The notes under the pieces are model-generated. The model made no database searches. It saw only the letters and a program-made list of their open reading frames with translations, and was not told where the DNA came from. Shown here one piece after another: positions 7,051-17,390 of a DNA stretch of 22,995 bases; positions within the stretch are counted from its first letter, which is position 1; every line of letters begins with the position of its first letter. The stretch is from the NCBI GenBank assembly GCA_046728075.1, contig JBKPDV010000031.1, positions 1-22,995 on the forward strand. Direction: 5' to 3'. A program made the position numbers and the translations under genes. The DNA is from JBKPDV01 sp046728075. Its GTDB lineage: Bacteria > Acidobacteriota > Thermoanaerobaculia > UBA5066 > Gp7-AA6.

Positions 7051-7530
7051 TCAGATCCGGCCCTTGAACTCGTTTCGCCGACGCCACAAGAAGACGAGGA
7101 TCGCCGCGTTGATCGCCATGATCACGTAAGTCCGGAGTCTGGCCGGGTGGCGGAAGATCTCGTAGACCTCGAGCGGAAGACCGAGCGCCGTCAGAACAAT
7201 TGTGAAGTAGGTCGACCACCAGATCCGGCAGGCAAGAAACGTGGCCTCCGCGAGGAAGACGGCGGCGACGAAAAGAGAGAGGACTCCGAACCCGATCGCC
7301 TGGCCCGGCGTGATCTCGTGGATCAACCGCGCCAGGTACTTGACGATCTGGTTCTCCGAGGTCACCCGAAGAAATCGCCCGATCTCCTCCACCGAGGGAG
7401 GCGCCTTGAGCCTCGCAATGTGAAGCGCGGCGATCCCCACGACGGCGAAGATCGCCCCCTTGAAGTACTTGAACAGAATGATCGCGACGAAGCCGGCAGA
7501 CATGTGCCGGCCCTTGCGGGCAGCCGTCAT
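7051..7530 (-). CDS. DUF2127-family integral membrane protein
   Basis: A 159-residue protein with about four hydrophobic helices: GFVAIILFKYFKGAIFAVVG near the N-terminus, then AIGFGVLSLFVAAVFLAEAT, a helix with FTIVLTALGLPLEVYEIFRH, and VIMAINAAILVFLW near the C-terminus. The L-P-x-E-V-Y-E motif and the layout match the DUF2127 family of uncharacterised membrane proteins. A second possible start is the ATG at 7503 (MSAGFVAIILF), which would begin directly at the first helix. The upstream purine-rich GGAGG is far from either start, so the start is not certain. It converges on the receiver gene. No function is known. Confidence 0.75.
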   Translation of the reverse strand: MTAARKGRHMSAGFVAIILFKYFKGAIFAVVGIAALHIARLKAPPSVEEIGRFLRVTSENQIVKYLARLIHEITPGQAIGFGVLSLFVAAVFLAEATFLACRIWWSTYFTIVLTALGLPLEVYEIFRHPARLRTYVIMAINAAILVFLWRRRNEFKGRI

Positions 7531-7623
7531 GCTTTCTTTGTCCCCCTCCGGGCCCGGGATGGTATCTGGTTTTACAGAGCGTTGCGGACGGCCCGCTGGC
7601 CGCGCGAGGAGGAAAACGCTACG

Positions 7624-7675
7624 GCGAGGCTTCGAGGAGCCTCGCGCCGCGTTATATCAAAACTCGATATACGCG
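7624..7675 (-). terminator. Two back-to-back hairpins after the small membrane peptide gene
   Basis: Read on the minus strand, a 10-bp stem with a one-base bulge (7675-7666 with 7658-7648, loop 7 bases) is followed directly by a perfect 8-bp stem (7645-7638 with 7631-7624, loop 6 bases). TTTT follows 7 bases later, at 7616-7613. The first hairpin begins 5 bp beyond the stop codon of the 36-residue frame. The position fits a terminator, but the T run is short and displaced, so a processing or stability structure is also possible. Confidence 0.45.
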
Positions 7676-7680
7676 GGAGC

Positions 7681-7791
7681 CTATGCGAGCGCGACCCAGA
7701 GAAGGACGTTGACGAGCGCGAGCAGCAGGAGAGCCCAACGTTGCCTGCGTCGGCGCCTGCGGGCGATTTCCCCTTCGCGGCTCGACATCAT
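7681..7791 (-). CDS. Small single-pass membrane peptide, 36 residues (hypothetical)
   Basis: A short frame reads MMSSREGEIA, six arginines in a row at 11-16, then QRW and a hydrophobic helix ALLLLALVNVLLWVALA up to the TAG stop. The layout (short polar start, strong positive cluster, one membrane helix) is typical of small inner-membrane peptides with the N-terminus in the cytoplasm. AGAGAGG lies 3 bp before the first ATG and 6 bp before the second (7788), so the second is the likelier start. Hairpins follow its stop. It shares the long spacer between the DUF2127 gene and the protease gene with a dispersed repeat. I know no named family for it, and chance origin is possible because short Arg-rich frames are common in GC-rich DNA. 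Confidence 0.45.
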   Translation of the reverse strand: MMSSREGEIARRRRRRQRWALLLLALVNVLLWVALA

Positions 7792-7913
7792 CGTCCTCTC
7801 TGGATTGGACGGCCCCACGGGGCCGGAAGATTACGGACGATGACGAGCCAGCCGACCAAGCGCAAACGATCAGGCGGCGCGAGGAATCAGGCAGTCGAGA
7901 GCGCTCTTCGTTC

Positions 7914-8081
7914 GCCGACCCGGTGTCAGTCTGGGTCGCGGCGCGCGTAGTCTCCCAGAGGGGAGGAGGCGCGCGCCGCGGGAGCGAGAGCGCGCGAGGG
8001 ACCAGGCTCGCGGCCGAGGCCAGTGGCCGAGCCGCGAGCCGGTGCGCCGAAAGGCGCAGGTCCCGAGTAAGCGGAAGCGAC
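7914..8081 (+). repeat. Dispersed structured repeat, copy A
   Basis: First of three related copies. In order it can form: hairpin 0 (7916-7923 with 7931-7938); a perfect 10-bp stem 1 (GCGGCGCGCG 7938-7947 with 7970-7979) that encloses a CTCCC/GGGAG hairpin (7952-7956 with 7961-7965); stem 2 (GGCTCGCGGC 8005-8014 with 8031-8040) that encloses GGCC/GGCC; and hairpin 3 (TGCGCC 8043-8048, GAAA loop, GGCGCA 8053-8058). Its end lies 81 bp before the M16 protease start, in sense orientation. No coding potential is evident. Stem 2 and hairpin 3 differ from the other copies by paired changes. Confidence 0.85.
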
Positions 8082-8150
8082 GTGTGGAATGCCCCGCGCG
8101 CGGCCTGGTTGTAATATCTCGAGGCTTTTACGAGCCGGGACTTGTCCTCC

Positions 8151-8155
8151 AGGAG
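8151..8155 (+). promoter_or_regulatory. Ribosome binding site of the M16 protease gene
   Basis: AGGAG lies 6 bp before the ATG at 8162. It decides this start over the upstream ATG at 8042, which falls inside repeat copy A. Confidence 0.75.
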
Positions 8156-8161
8156 TCGCTG

Positions 8162-10948
8162 ATGAAACCCCGTCCGAGCATTCTTGCGATCGCCATGCTT
8201 ACGCTGGCGGCCGCTCTCGCCGCCGCAGAGCCGCAGCCGGCAAAGAAAGCCGCGCCGGCCCAATCCCGCCCCGCGTCGACGACACCCCGGCTGATCACTT
8301 CCGTCGAGGGGATCACCGAGTACGAGCTTTCCAACGGCTTGCACGTCCTTCTCTTTCCCGATCCGACCAAGCCGACCGCCACGGTCAACGTGACCTATCT
8401 CGTTGGATCGCGGCAAGAGAATTACGGCGAAACGGGGATGGCTCACCTTCTCGAGCACATGATGTTCAAGGGCTCGACCCGACACCGGAACATCCCGCAG
8501 GAGCTGAGCGCGCACGGCGCGGACCCCAACGCCACGACCTGGCTCGACCGGACGAATTACTTCGAGACCTTCCCCGCGAACGAGGAAAGCCTGAAGTGGG
8601 CCCTGGATCTGGAAGCCGACCGGATGGTCCACTCTTTCATCGCGAAGAAGGATCTGGACAGCGAGATGACGGTCGTACGCAACGAGTTCGAGCTCGGCGA
8701 GAACGACCCGGCGGGGATCCTGGTCGAGCGAGCCCTGTCGACCGCGTTTTTGTGGCACAACTACGGGCACTCGACGATCGGCGACCGCGCCGACATCGAG
8801 AACGTGCCGATCGAAAGGCTGCAGGCCTTCTACCGGATCTACTATCAGCCGGACAACGCGTACCTGCTCGTCGCGGGAAGGTTCGATCCGGAGAAGACGC
8901 TGTCGTGGATCGTCCGGACCTTCGGCGCGATCCCGCGCCCCGCTCGCCGCCTCCCGAAGCTCTACACGATCGAGCCGGTACAGGATGGAGAACGCTCGGT
9001 CACCCTTCGCCGCGTCGGGGATCTTCAGGAGATCGCGGTGATTTACCACGTGCCGGCGGGCGCGCACCCGGACTCGGCGGCGCTCGACCTGCTCCAAACG
9101 ATCCTCTCCGACACCCCCTCCGGGCGTCTCCACAAGGCGCTCGTCGAGAGCAAGAAGGCCTCGTCCGTTGCGGGGTTCCTCCCGTTTCTGCACGACCCGG
9201 GATTCCTCCTCCTGCAGGCCGAGGTCCGACAGGATTCGTCGCTCGACGACGCCCAGAAGACGATGCTCGACACGATCGACGCGATCCAGAAGAACCCGGC
9301 GACCAAGGAAGAGGTCGAGCGCGCGCGTGCCCGGCTTTTGAAAGAGATCGACCTGACGTTGAACTCTGCCGATCGAGTCGGGCTCCAGATGTCGGAGTGG
9401 ATCGGAGCCGGGGACTGGCGTTTCTTTTTCCTGAATCGGGACCGGGTCAGGAAGGTGACGGTCGAAGACGTGCAGCGGGTCGCGGCCGCGTACTTGAAGC
9501 CCGCCAACCGCACGGTCGGTCTCTTCCTGCCCACCGGCAAGCCCGATCGCGCCGAGATCCCGGCCGCTCCTGACACGGCTGCTCTCCTGAAAGGCTACAA
9601 GGGGGACCCTCTCGCGACCGTCGGAGAGGCCTTCGATCCTTCTCCTTCCAACATCCAGGCGCGCACCCGGTTGAGCAGCCTCCCCGCGGGAATCAAGGTG
9701 GCGCTTCTTCCGAAGAAAACGCGCGGTCAGACCGTCCACGCTTCGATCGTCCTTCACTTCGGCGACGAGAAAAGTCTCGTGGGCAAGAGCGCCGCCGCGG
9801 ACCTGGCCGCCGACATGCTGATGCGCGGCACGACCCACCGGACGCGCGAACAGATCAAGGACGAGCTGGACCGGTTGAGGGCGCAGGTCGGAGTCTCCGG
9901 AAAAGCGACCCAGGCGACTGTTTCGATCGAAACCGTCCGCGAGAACCTCCCGGCGGTGTTGCGGCTGGTCGCGGAGGTGCTGCGCTCTCCCTCCTTTCCC
10001 GAGAAAGAGCTCGAGACGCTGCGCCAGGAGAACCTTGCCGCGATCGAGGAACAGAAGAGCGACCCCAACGCCCTGGGGCAGACCGCCTATTCGCGGCACA
10101 TGAACCCCTACCCGAAGGGGGACGTCCGCTACGTCGAAACGCCGGACGAGGCCCTGGCCGACTACAAGGCGGCCACGGCTTCAGACGTGAAGAAGTTCTA
10201 TTCCGATTACTACGGCGCCTCGCGTGGAGAGATTGCGATCGTCGGTGACTTCGACGAGCCGCAGATCCTTCCGCTCCTGTCGGAGCTCTTCGGCGACTGG
10301 AAGAGCCCGCATCCCTTCGAGCGGGTGCCGAGGCCCTACCACGACGTGGCTCCCATGAATCAGTCCCTCGAGACTCCCGACAAGGCCAACGCCTTCTTCA
10401 TCGCGGGCCTGAACCTGGCCGTGCGCGATGACGATGCCGACTATCCGGCCCTCGTGCTCGGAAACGAGATCCTTGGAGGAGGGTTCTTGAACTCGCGCCT
10501 GGCGACCCGCGTCCGCCAGAAGGAAGGGCTCTCCTACGGCATCGGTTCGCAGATCCAGGCCTCTCCGCTGGAAAAGTCCGGGAGCTTCGTCACGTTCGCG
10601 ATCTATGCACCCCAGAACGTGCAGAAGCTGGAGAAGGCGATCCGCGAAGAGATCGAGCGCGCCCTGAAGGAAGGCTTCACCGCCATTGAAATCAAAGAAG
10701 CCAAATCCGGATATCTCCAGGCCCGGCAGGTTGCCCGCTCGCAGGACCCGCAGCTCGCGCGAGACCTCGCGGAGGAGCTGTACCTCGACCGGACGCCCGC
10801 CTGGGAGGCGGAGCTGGAGAAGAAAATCGCGGCGCTGACGAACACGCAGATCCTGGAGGCAATGCGGCGGCACATCGAGCCTGCCAAAATAACGGTCGTC
10901 AAGGCCGGAGACTTCGGAAAGCCGACCCCGCCGGCCCGATCGAAGTGA
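8162..10948 (+). CDS. Exported M16-family zinc metalloprotease, two-domain (pitrilysin-like)
   Basis: A 928-residue protein that cleaves peptides in the periplasm or at the cell surface. A signal peptide (MKPRPSILAIAMLTLAAALA) is followed by a Pro/Ala-rich linker. The first M16 domain has the inverted zinc motif H95-L-L-E98-H99, with the distal glutamate E175 in VVRNEFE, 76 residues after H99 as the family requires, so it should be active. A degenerate M16 half follows, then a second M16 repeat from about residue 490 (GIKVALLPKKTRGQTVHASI) that lacks HxxEH and carries the structural RLATRVRQKEGLSYGIGS motif. Two M16 units in one chain is common for exported bacterial members. It lies 17 bp before the oligopeptidase B gene on the same strand, so the two are probably transcribed together. 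Confidence 0.93.
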   Translation: MKPRPSILAIAMLTLAAALAAAEPQPAKKAAPAQSRPASTTPRLITSVEGITEYELSNGLHVLLFPDPTKPTATVNVTYLVGSRQENYGETGMAHLLEHMMFKGSTRHRNIPQELSAHGADPNATTWLDRTNYFETFPANEESLKWALDLEADRMVHSFIAKKDLDSEMTVVRNEFELGENDPAGILVERALSTAFLWHNYGHSTIGDRADIENVPIERLQAFYRIYYQPDNAYLLVAGRFDPEKTLSWIVRTFGAIPRPARRLPKLYTIEPVQDGERSVTLRRVGDLQEIAVIYHVPAGAHPDSAALDLLQTILSDTPSGRLHKALVESKKASSVAGFLPFLHDPGFLLLQAEVRQDSSLDDAQKTMLDTIDAIQKNPATKEEVERARARLLKEIDLTLNSADRVGLQMSEWIGAGDWRFFFLNRDRVRKVTVEDVQRVAAAYLKPANRTVGLFLPTGKPDRAEIPAAPDTAALLKGYKGDPLATVGEAFDPSPSNIQARTRLSSLPAGIKVALLPKKTRGQTVHASIVLHFGDEKSLVGKSAAADLAADMLMRGTTHRTREQIKDELDRLRAQVGVSGKATQATVSIETVRENLPAVLRLVAEVLRSPSFPEKELETLRQENLAAIEEQKSDPNALGQTAYSRHMNPYPKGDVRYVETPDEALADYKAATASDVKKFYSDYYGASRGEIAIVGDFDEPQILPLLSELFGDWKSPHPFERVPRPYHDVAPMNQSLETPDKANAFFIAGLNLAVRDDDADYPALVLGNEILGGGFLNSRLATRVRQKEGLSYGIGSQIQASPLEKSGSFVTFAIYAPQNVQKLEKAIREEIERALKEGFTAIEIKEAKSGYLQARQVARSQDPQLARDLAEELYLDRTPAWEAELEKKIAALTNTQILEAMRRHIEPAKITVVKAGDFGKPTPPARSK

Positions 10949-10953
10949 AGAAT

Positions 10954-10960
10954 GAGGAGG
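10954..10960 (+). promoter_or_regulatory. Ribosome binding site of the oligopeptidase B gene
   Basis: GAGGAGG lies 5 bp before the ATG at 10966. It favours that start over the ATG at 10945, which overlaps the upstream stop codon and would place a charged stretch before the signal peptide. Confidence 0.75.
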
Positions 10961-10965
10961 ACGAC

Positions 10966-13083
<2,118 letters not shown>

Positions 13084-13089
13084 TTCTCT

Positions 13090-13121
13090 AGCTCTCAGCT
13101 TTCAGCTATCAGCTCTCAGCC
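13090..13121. repeat. Heptanucleotide tandem repeat tract, AGCTNTC units
   Basis: Four units of AGCTNTC in strict 7-bp register, followed by AGCC, directly after the oligopeptidase B stop codon and before the convergent amidohydrolase. A small CAAGC/GCTTG hairpin (13121-13134) follows; it has no T run. Confidence 0.75.
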
Positions 13122-13162
13122 AAGCGGCGGCTTGAGGATTGGTGCATCGCGACCGAAGCGAC

Positions 13163-14464
13163 TTACCGATTCCGCTCGTCGCGATAAACCTTCCCGTCTT
13201 TCATGACGAAAGTGACACGCTCGAGGATCTTGACGTCTTTCAGCGGGTCTCCCGTCACCGCGACGATGTCCGCATATGCCCGAGGGGCGACGACGCCGAG
13301 CTCTCCGCTCATGCCCAACATCTCGGCGGCGCGGGACGTCGCGGCCTGAATGGCCCCCATCGGACTGAATCCGAACTCGACCATCCGCGGGAACTCCTGC
13401 GCGATCGGCTCGGTCCAGGGGAAGCCTCCAACGTCCGTCCCGAACGCGATCTTGACTCCCGCCTTCATCGCCTTCTGAAGCGACGGCCCGTGCACCGCCA
13501 CCCGCTTGCGGTCGCGCTCGCCGGACGGAGTCCCTGCCGGCGCCCATTCCTTGTAGTAGACGCTCATCGTCGGGCAGAGCCATGTCCCCTGCCGGACCAT
13601 CTGCGCGATGGCCGCGTCGTCCAGGTCCAGACCGTGCTCGATCGAATCGCATCCGCCGTCGAGCGCTCGGTGCAGCCCGACGCCGCTGTAAGCATGGCAG
13701 GCCACTTTCTTTCCCCAGCCGTGTGCTTCGTCGACGATCGCCTTGAGCTCCTCGACGGTGAGCGTGGGCTGCGAAAACAGGTTGCCCTGTTTGTCGAGCC
13801 ATGAGCGGTGCGTCATGTAGACCTTGATCCAATCGGCGCCATGGTCCAATTGCTCGCGGGCCGCCTTGCGCGCTTCGACCGGCCCGTCGACGAGCTGAGC
13901 TCCCTTGGGCACCACGACTTCCGGCGCGTAGTCTTCGAGCGGGTAGCCGCCTGTCGTCGAGATGGCGCGCGTGACCACGAACATCCGGGGCCCCGGAATG
14001 TAACCGCCCTCGATCGCCTGCCGGATGCCGACGTCGCCGTAGCCGGCTCCCTCGGTCTCGACGTCGCGTATGGTCGTGAAGCCCTGCTCGAGAGCCCGGC
14101 GCGCCGAGACCGCGGCTCGGGCCGCTCGAAACGCGAGACCGTGTTTCAACAGCTGAGCGTCGTAACCGCCCTCGGCCGGAATCTCGCCCTGCAGAAAGAT
14201 GTGGGTGTGCGCGTCGATCAAACCTGGCAGAACGGTCGCGTTGGAAAGATCGAGCACTTTCGCCTCGGCCGGGACCCTTGCCGAGGCCGCGTCGCCGACG
14301 CTCTCGATCCGGTTGCCCCGAATAACGATGACCTGATCTTTCCGCGGCGTCGCGGACGTGCCGTCGATCAGGGTCCCCGCGCGAATCACGGTCATGGGAG
14401 TCTGAGCGTGGGCGGCGACGACCGAGACGAGAGCACCGAGGCCGGCGAGCCAAGAGCGTTTCAT
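13163..14464 (-). CDS. Exported metal-dependent amidohydrolase (imidazolonepropionase-like / Xaa-Pro peptidase group)
   Basis: A 433-residue amidohydrolase-superfamily enzyme with a signal peptide (MKRSWLAGLGALVSVVAAHA). The binuclear metal site is complete: H86-T-H88, the lysine that becomes carboxylated K214 (DWIKVY), H257 (ACHAYS), H277 (SIEHGLD) and D344 (FGTDVGG). The subgroup with PGLIDAHTH and EHGLDLDD is annotated as imidazolonepropionase-like, but tested exported members hydrolyse peptides with C-terminal proline, arginine or lysine (family knowledge, recalled). That fits its place beside two exported peptidases. The start is the ATG at 14464 with AGGAG 8 bp upstream (14473-14477 on the plus strand); the overlapping GTG at 14467 is less likely. 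It is convergent to oligopeptidase B. Confidence 0.9.
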   Translation of the reverse strand: MKRSWLAGLGALVSVVAAHAQTPMTVIRAGTLIDGTSATPRKDQVIVIRGNRIESVGDAASARVPAEAKVLDLSNATVLPGLIDAHTHIFLQGEIPAEGGYDAQLLKHGLAFRAARAAVSARRALEQGFTTIRDVETEGAGYGDVGIRQAIEGGYIPGPRMFVVTRAISTTGGYPLEDYAPEVVVPKGAQLVDGPVEARKAAREQLDHGADWIKVYMTHRSWLDKQGNLFSQPTLTVEELKAIVDEAHGWGKKVACHAYSGVGLHRALDGGCDSIEHGLDLDDAAIAQMVRQGTWLCPTMSVYYKEWAPAGTPSGERDRKRVAVHGPSLQKAMKAGVKIAFGTDVGGFPWTEPIAQEFPRMVEFGFSPMGAIQAATSRAAEMLGMSGELGVVAPRAYADIVAVTGDPLKDVKILERVTFVMKDGKVYRDERNR

Positions 14465-14495
14465 CACTCGATCTCCTTTTTGGTCTCCAACGAGG

Positions 14496-14562
14496 TGTCA
14501 GTAATCAGTTGTCAGTTTTGAGCGCGGGTGAGCTGAAGACTGAAAACGGAGAACTGAAAACT
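14496..14562. repeat. Two heptanucleotide tracts of opposite sense (NNTCAGT, then ACTGANN)
   Basis: 14496-14516 holds three units ending in TCAGT at 7-bp spacing. 14532-14562 holds four units with ACTGA or a close variant at the same spacing. ACTGA is the reverse complement of TCAGT, so the tracts face each other and could pair as an imperfect hairpin. They fill most of the spacer between the amidohydrolase start and the stop codon of the GAF-PAS gene. Confidence 0.65.
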
Positions 14563-15829
14563 ATGCCGGTGGGGTTCTTGCGCCACCGCTGGATTCCCGG
14601 AAGCTCCAGACCGTTCCAACCGAGCGGCCATCCACCTTCTGCGGCTTCGAGGAGCGGCGCAGAGTTCTTCCGTCCTTCAGCTCCACCCCATCCAGAGAGG
14701 CGGTCTCGCGCTTCGAGTGCAGGCCCATGAGCTTCTTGGCGAAGGATCCGGGGTCTCGCACCTGGTCGAGAAGGAACGAGAGAAGCGTCTTGCCGTCTTT
14801 GTTGGCCGCAATCTCTTCCGGGACGTTCCAGAGCTCGACGAAACTCCGGTTGAAATTCAGGATCCTTCCGCTCTCGCTCACGACGAGGATCCCGTCCGCT
14901 GCCGAATCGAGCGTGGCCTGGAGCAGGGTGAGAGACTTCTTCAGCTCGCTCTCGGCGCGCTTGCGCCGGGTGATGTCGAGGGCCACGCCGATCACTCCCT
15001 TGATGCTTCGGTCGGGATTGCGCAACGGCTCGACGTAGGAGGCGAACGTGCGTCCGCTCCATTCGACCTCGAAATCGACCGACTCGCCCATCAGCGCCTT
15101 GCGGTGGGCGGCGAGCGGCAGGAACTCCGGGTCGTCCGTGTCGAAGTACTGCGACAGGGTCATCCCGACGGATTGACCGGGGCGCTCCCCGATGGCCGTC
15201 AACGCCCGACCCATGGAAGACGTCAGGCGCAGGTCCCGGTCCGTGGACCAGAGCACTGCCGGCATCTGACCCACGATCATCTCGATCGTCGTCTCTTTAT
15301 CGAGGAGAGCCTGTCCCACCTGCTCGCGCTCCGATCTCAATCGGCGCCGCAGCTCGAGCTGAGCCACCACCTGACGCGACAGCACTCGCAGGCCCTCGAC
15401 CTGTTCCGGCGCCAGCTGGCGTGGCACCAGGTCCATGACGCAGAGTGTGCCAAGAGCGTACCCCTCCGAGTTGACGAGCGGTGCCCCCGCATAGAAACGG
15501 ATTCCGGGTCCGGAAGTCACCAGAGGGTTGTCGGCGAACCGCTCGTCCGCTCGAGCGTCGGGCACGATCATCACGTCGTCCTGGAGGATCGTATGGGCGC
15601 AGAAGGCCACATCCCGCGGAGTCTCGTTCGCGGGGACGGCGACCCGCGACTTGAACCATTGACGCTCCCGGTCCACGAGCGAAATCGAGGCATGGGGAAC
15701 TCCGCAGATGTGCGAAGCCAGCAGCGTCAGGTCGTCGAACTCCGGCTCCGGTGGCGTGTCGAGGATCTCGTAGCCAGCGAGGGCTTCGAGTCTCGCCGAT
15801 TCGTTCGCAGGCAGGGGCGCCGAGGACAT
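14561..15829 (-). CDS. GAF-PAS-PAS sensory protein without an output domain
   Basis: A 422-residue cytosolic sensor. Domains in order: a short conserved lead (LEALAGYEILDTPPEPEFDD) typical of GAF proteins that precede kinases or cyclases; a GAF domain (about 25-170, with QWFKSRV, FCAHTI and GALCVMD-like LGTLCVMD); PAS1 (about 190-295, ending in GVIGVALDITRRKRAE); a short helix; and PAS2 (about 310-410, with DSAADGILVVSESGRILNFN). The chain stops at SFRESSGG, exactly where a histidine kinase or GGDEF domain usually begins. I find no such domain in any frame after the stop. It may be a truncated sensor or one that signals by protein contact. The ATG at 15829 has only a weak ribosome site; repeat copy C lies 48 bp upstream. 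Confidence 0.85.
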   Translation of the reverse strand: MSSAPLPANESARLEALAGYEILDTPPEPEFDDLTLLASHICGVPHASISLVDRERQWFKSRVAVPANETPRDVAFCAHTILQDDVMIVPDARADERFADNPLVTSGPGIRFYAGAPLVNSEGYALGTLCVMDLVPRQLAPEQVEGLRVLSRQVVAQLELRRRLRSEREQVGQALLDKETTIEMIVGQMPAVLWSTDRDLRLTSSMGRALTAIGERPGQSVGMTLSQYFDTDDPEFLPLAAHRKALMGESVDFEVEWSGRTFASYVEPLRNPDRSIKGVIGVALDITRRKRAESELKKSLTLLQATLDSAADGILVVSESGRILNFNRSFVELWNVPEEIAANKDGKTLLSFLLDQVRDPGSFAKKLMGLHSKRETASLDGVELKDGRTLRRSSKPQKVDGRSVGTVWSFRESSGGARTPPA

Positions 15830-15876
15830 GTAGATCCGTCCTGAGTTTCGAGCAAATCATATAACCGTCGCTGCAC

Positions 15877-16039
15877 GTCGCTAGCACTCGGTCGGGATCT
15901 GGCTTCGCCACCGGCGCGCGGCTCGGCCAAACGGCCTCGACCGCGCGCCTGATCCCATCCTCGCTCTCGCTCCCGCGGCGCGCGCCTCCTCCCCTCTGGG
16001 AGACTACGCGCGCCGCGACCCGGACTGTGCCGGGTCGGC
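15877..16039 (-). repeat. Dispersed structured repeat, copy C
   Basis: The same element as copies A and B, on the minus strand. Hairpin 0 is a perfect 8-bp stem (16016-16023 with 16030-16037). Stem 1 and its CTCCC/GGGAG core are identical to copies A and B apart from single bases. Stem 2 is GGCGCGCGG with CCGCGCGCC (15913-15921 with 15941-15949), where copy A has a T-A pair at the variable position. Hairpin 3 is TGGC, TTC, GCCA (15900-15910). Copy C lies between the divergent GAF-PAS and dehydrogenase genes, in sense orientation to the GAF-PAS gene. Confidence 0.85.
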
Positions 16040-16084
16040 TAGCCGACCAAGTCCTTATCTCAGAGACTTAGACTTCAGAGTCAA

Positions 16085-16888
16085 GTGAACGAGCTCACGG
16101 GCAATGTGGTGGTCGTGACGGGTGCTTCTTCCGGAATCGGAAGGGCGCTCTGCCTCGAGCTTGCTCGCAGGAGGGCCCGGCTCGTGCTCGCCGCGCGGGG
16201 AGAGGATCGCCTTGCTGAGGTCGCCCGGGAATGCGAGGCGCTCGGAGCGGAGGCCTTGGTCGTTCCAACGGACGTCTCGTCGGACAGCGCGTGTCGAAAC
16301 CTGATCGAACGGGCGGTCGAGCGGTTCGGCGGGATCGACGCTCTCGTGGCCAACGCCGGCCGCACGATGTGGGCGAGGCTGGACGAGATGAGCGACCCTT
16401 CCGCCTGCGAGGAGCTGATGCGGGTCAACTATCTCGGTTGTGTTTACCCGACTTTCTACGCCCTGCCGCATCTCAAGAAGAGCCGAGGCCGTATCGTAGC
16501 CGTCTCCTCTCTGGCAGGATTGACCGGCGTTCCGGAACGGACCGGATACGCGGCCACCAAGCACGCGCTCTTCGGATTCTTCGACTCCCTGAGGATCGAG
16601 CTCGAGGGAACCGGCGTCTCGGTCACGATCGCCGCGCCGGACTTCGTCGTCACCGAGATCCACCGCAGTGCGATCGGCCCGGACGGACGGCAGCTCGGAA
16701 AGAGTCCGATGGAAGAGTCGAAGGTCATGACGGCGGAAGTCTGCGCGCGCCACGTCGTGCGCGCGATGGAGAAGCGAAAGCGCCTCTGGATCGGCTCCCT
16801 GCGCGGCCGGGTCGGACGTTTCGTTCGGCTATTGGCTCCGGCGCTGACGGATCGCATCGCCCGCCGCGCGATTGCCCGAGGTCGTTAA
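16085..16888 (+). CDS. Short-chain dehydrogenase/reductase (classical SDR)
   Basis: A 267-residue NAD(P)-dependent oxidoreductase with a Rossmann fold. The cofactor motif is TGASSGIG at 12-19, then NAG at 90-92, N115 in VNYLG, S142 (VSSLAG), Y155 and K159 (YAATK), so the catalytic tetrad N-S-Y-K is complete. An Arg shortly after the first beta-alpha unit (ARGEDRL) suggests NADP(H), with moderate confidence. The C-terminal tail (WIGSLRGRVGRFVRLLAPAL) resembles SDRs annotated as acting on lipids or steroids, but the substrate is unknown. The start is GTG at 16085 with no good ribosome site; the frame begins directly at the first strand. It is divergent from the GAF-PAS gene and convergent with the lipoprotein gene. 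Confidence 0.9.
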   Translation: MNELTGNVVVVTGASSGIGRALCLELARRRARLVLAARGEDRLAEVARECEALGAEALVVPTDVSSDSACRNLIERAVERFGGIDALVANAGRTMWARLDEMSDPSACEELMRVNYLGCVYPTFYALPHLKKSRGRIVAVSSLAGLTGVPERTGYAATKHALFGFFDSLRIELEGTGVSVTIAAPDFVVTEIHRSAIGPDGRQLGKSPMEESKVMTAEVCARHVVRAMEKRKRLWIGSLRGRVGRFVRLLAPALTDRIARRAIARGR

Positions 16889-16950
16889 ACCGTCGTCTTC
16901 GGTTTCTCGGGACCGGTGCCCTGCGGGTACACCGCCGCGCGGCGCTGCAA

Positions 16951-17310
16951 TCATTTGGGAGGACGCGCGCGGCCATTGACCTGCATCTTCAGGTTCGCCT
17001 GAGCCCACAAGCGCTGTTGCTCCTCGGTGAGGATCGCGGCGAGGTCATGGAGAAAAATGGATCGGCTCGCGAGCCACTCTTCCTGTCGAACTCGATGCTG
17101 ACGCTCCCATTTCTCACGGATCAGGGCGTTGCGGTGTGCCAGCTGGTCGAGGAGCTCGCGAGTCTTCATCTGCTGCTCTGGATCGAGCTTGAGCCACTGC
17201 GTCAGAGCCGCCAGATCAGGATCAGGAGGAACCGTGGGCGGCGGAGGCGGCGAAGAAGCGCAGCCCCCCACCAGCATGAGAATCGCGAGAATCGCCAAGA
17301 CGCGCCGCAT
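16951..17310 (-). CDS. Spy/CpxP-like periplasmic lipoprotein
   Basis: A 119-residue protein with a lipoprotein signal (MRRVLAILAILMLVGGC; lipid-modified C17), then a Pro-rich linker and a helical body of about 80 residues. The body has LKLDPEQQMKTRELLDQL and ends with ILTEEQQRLWAQ, an LTxxQ-type motif like that of Spy, CpxP and zinc-resistance-associated proteins. These bind unfolded proteins or metals under envelope stress, and a chaperone-like role is possible here. The many charged residues (REKWERQHRVRQEEW) favour a long amphipathic helix. It is convergent with the dehydrogenase gene (62 bp between stops). The match rests on one short motif and the helical pattern, so the family call is tentative. 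Confidence 0.6.
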   Translation of the reverse strand: MRRVLAILAILMLVGGCASSPPPPPTVPPDPDLAALTQWLKLDPEQQMKTRELLDQLAHRNALIREKWERQHRVRQEEWLASRSIFLHDLAAILTEEQQRLWAQANLKMQVNGRARPPK

Positions 17311-17390
17311 CGCGCATCACCTTAGCCCCTCATCCCCAACCGATTCAACAAGGCAGACCGCCGGAGTCCCGTCAAAGTCTTCCATCAGCT

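Noticed and set aside
7652..10099. 815-codon open frame on the minus strand
   Set aside because: It lies opposite the well-supported M16 protease and runs through repeat copy A; no domain is visible.
13090..13121. CRISPR-like short repeat
   Set aside because: Units are 7 bp without spacers, and no cas genes are present.
13121..13134. Terminator between the convergent oligopeptidase B and amidohydrolase genes
   Set aside because: Only a 5-bp stem and no T run on either strand.
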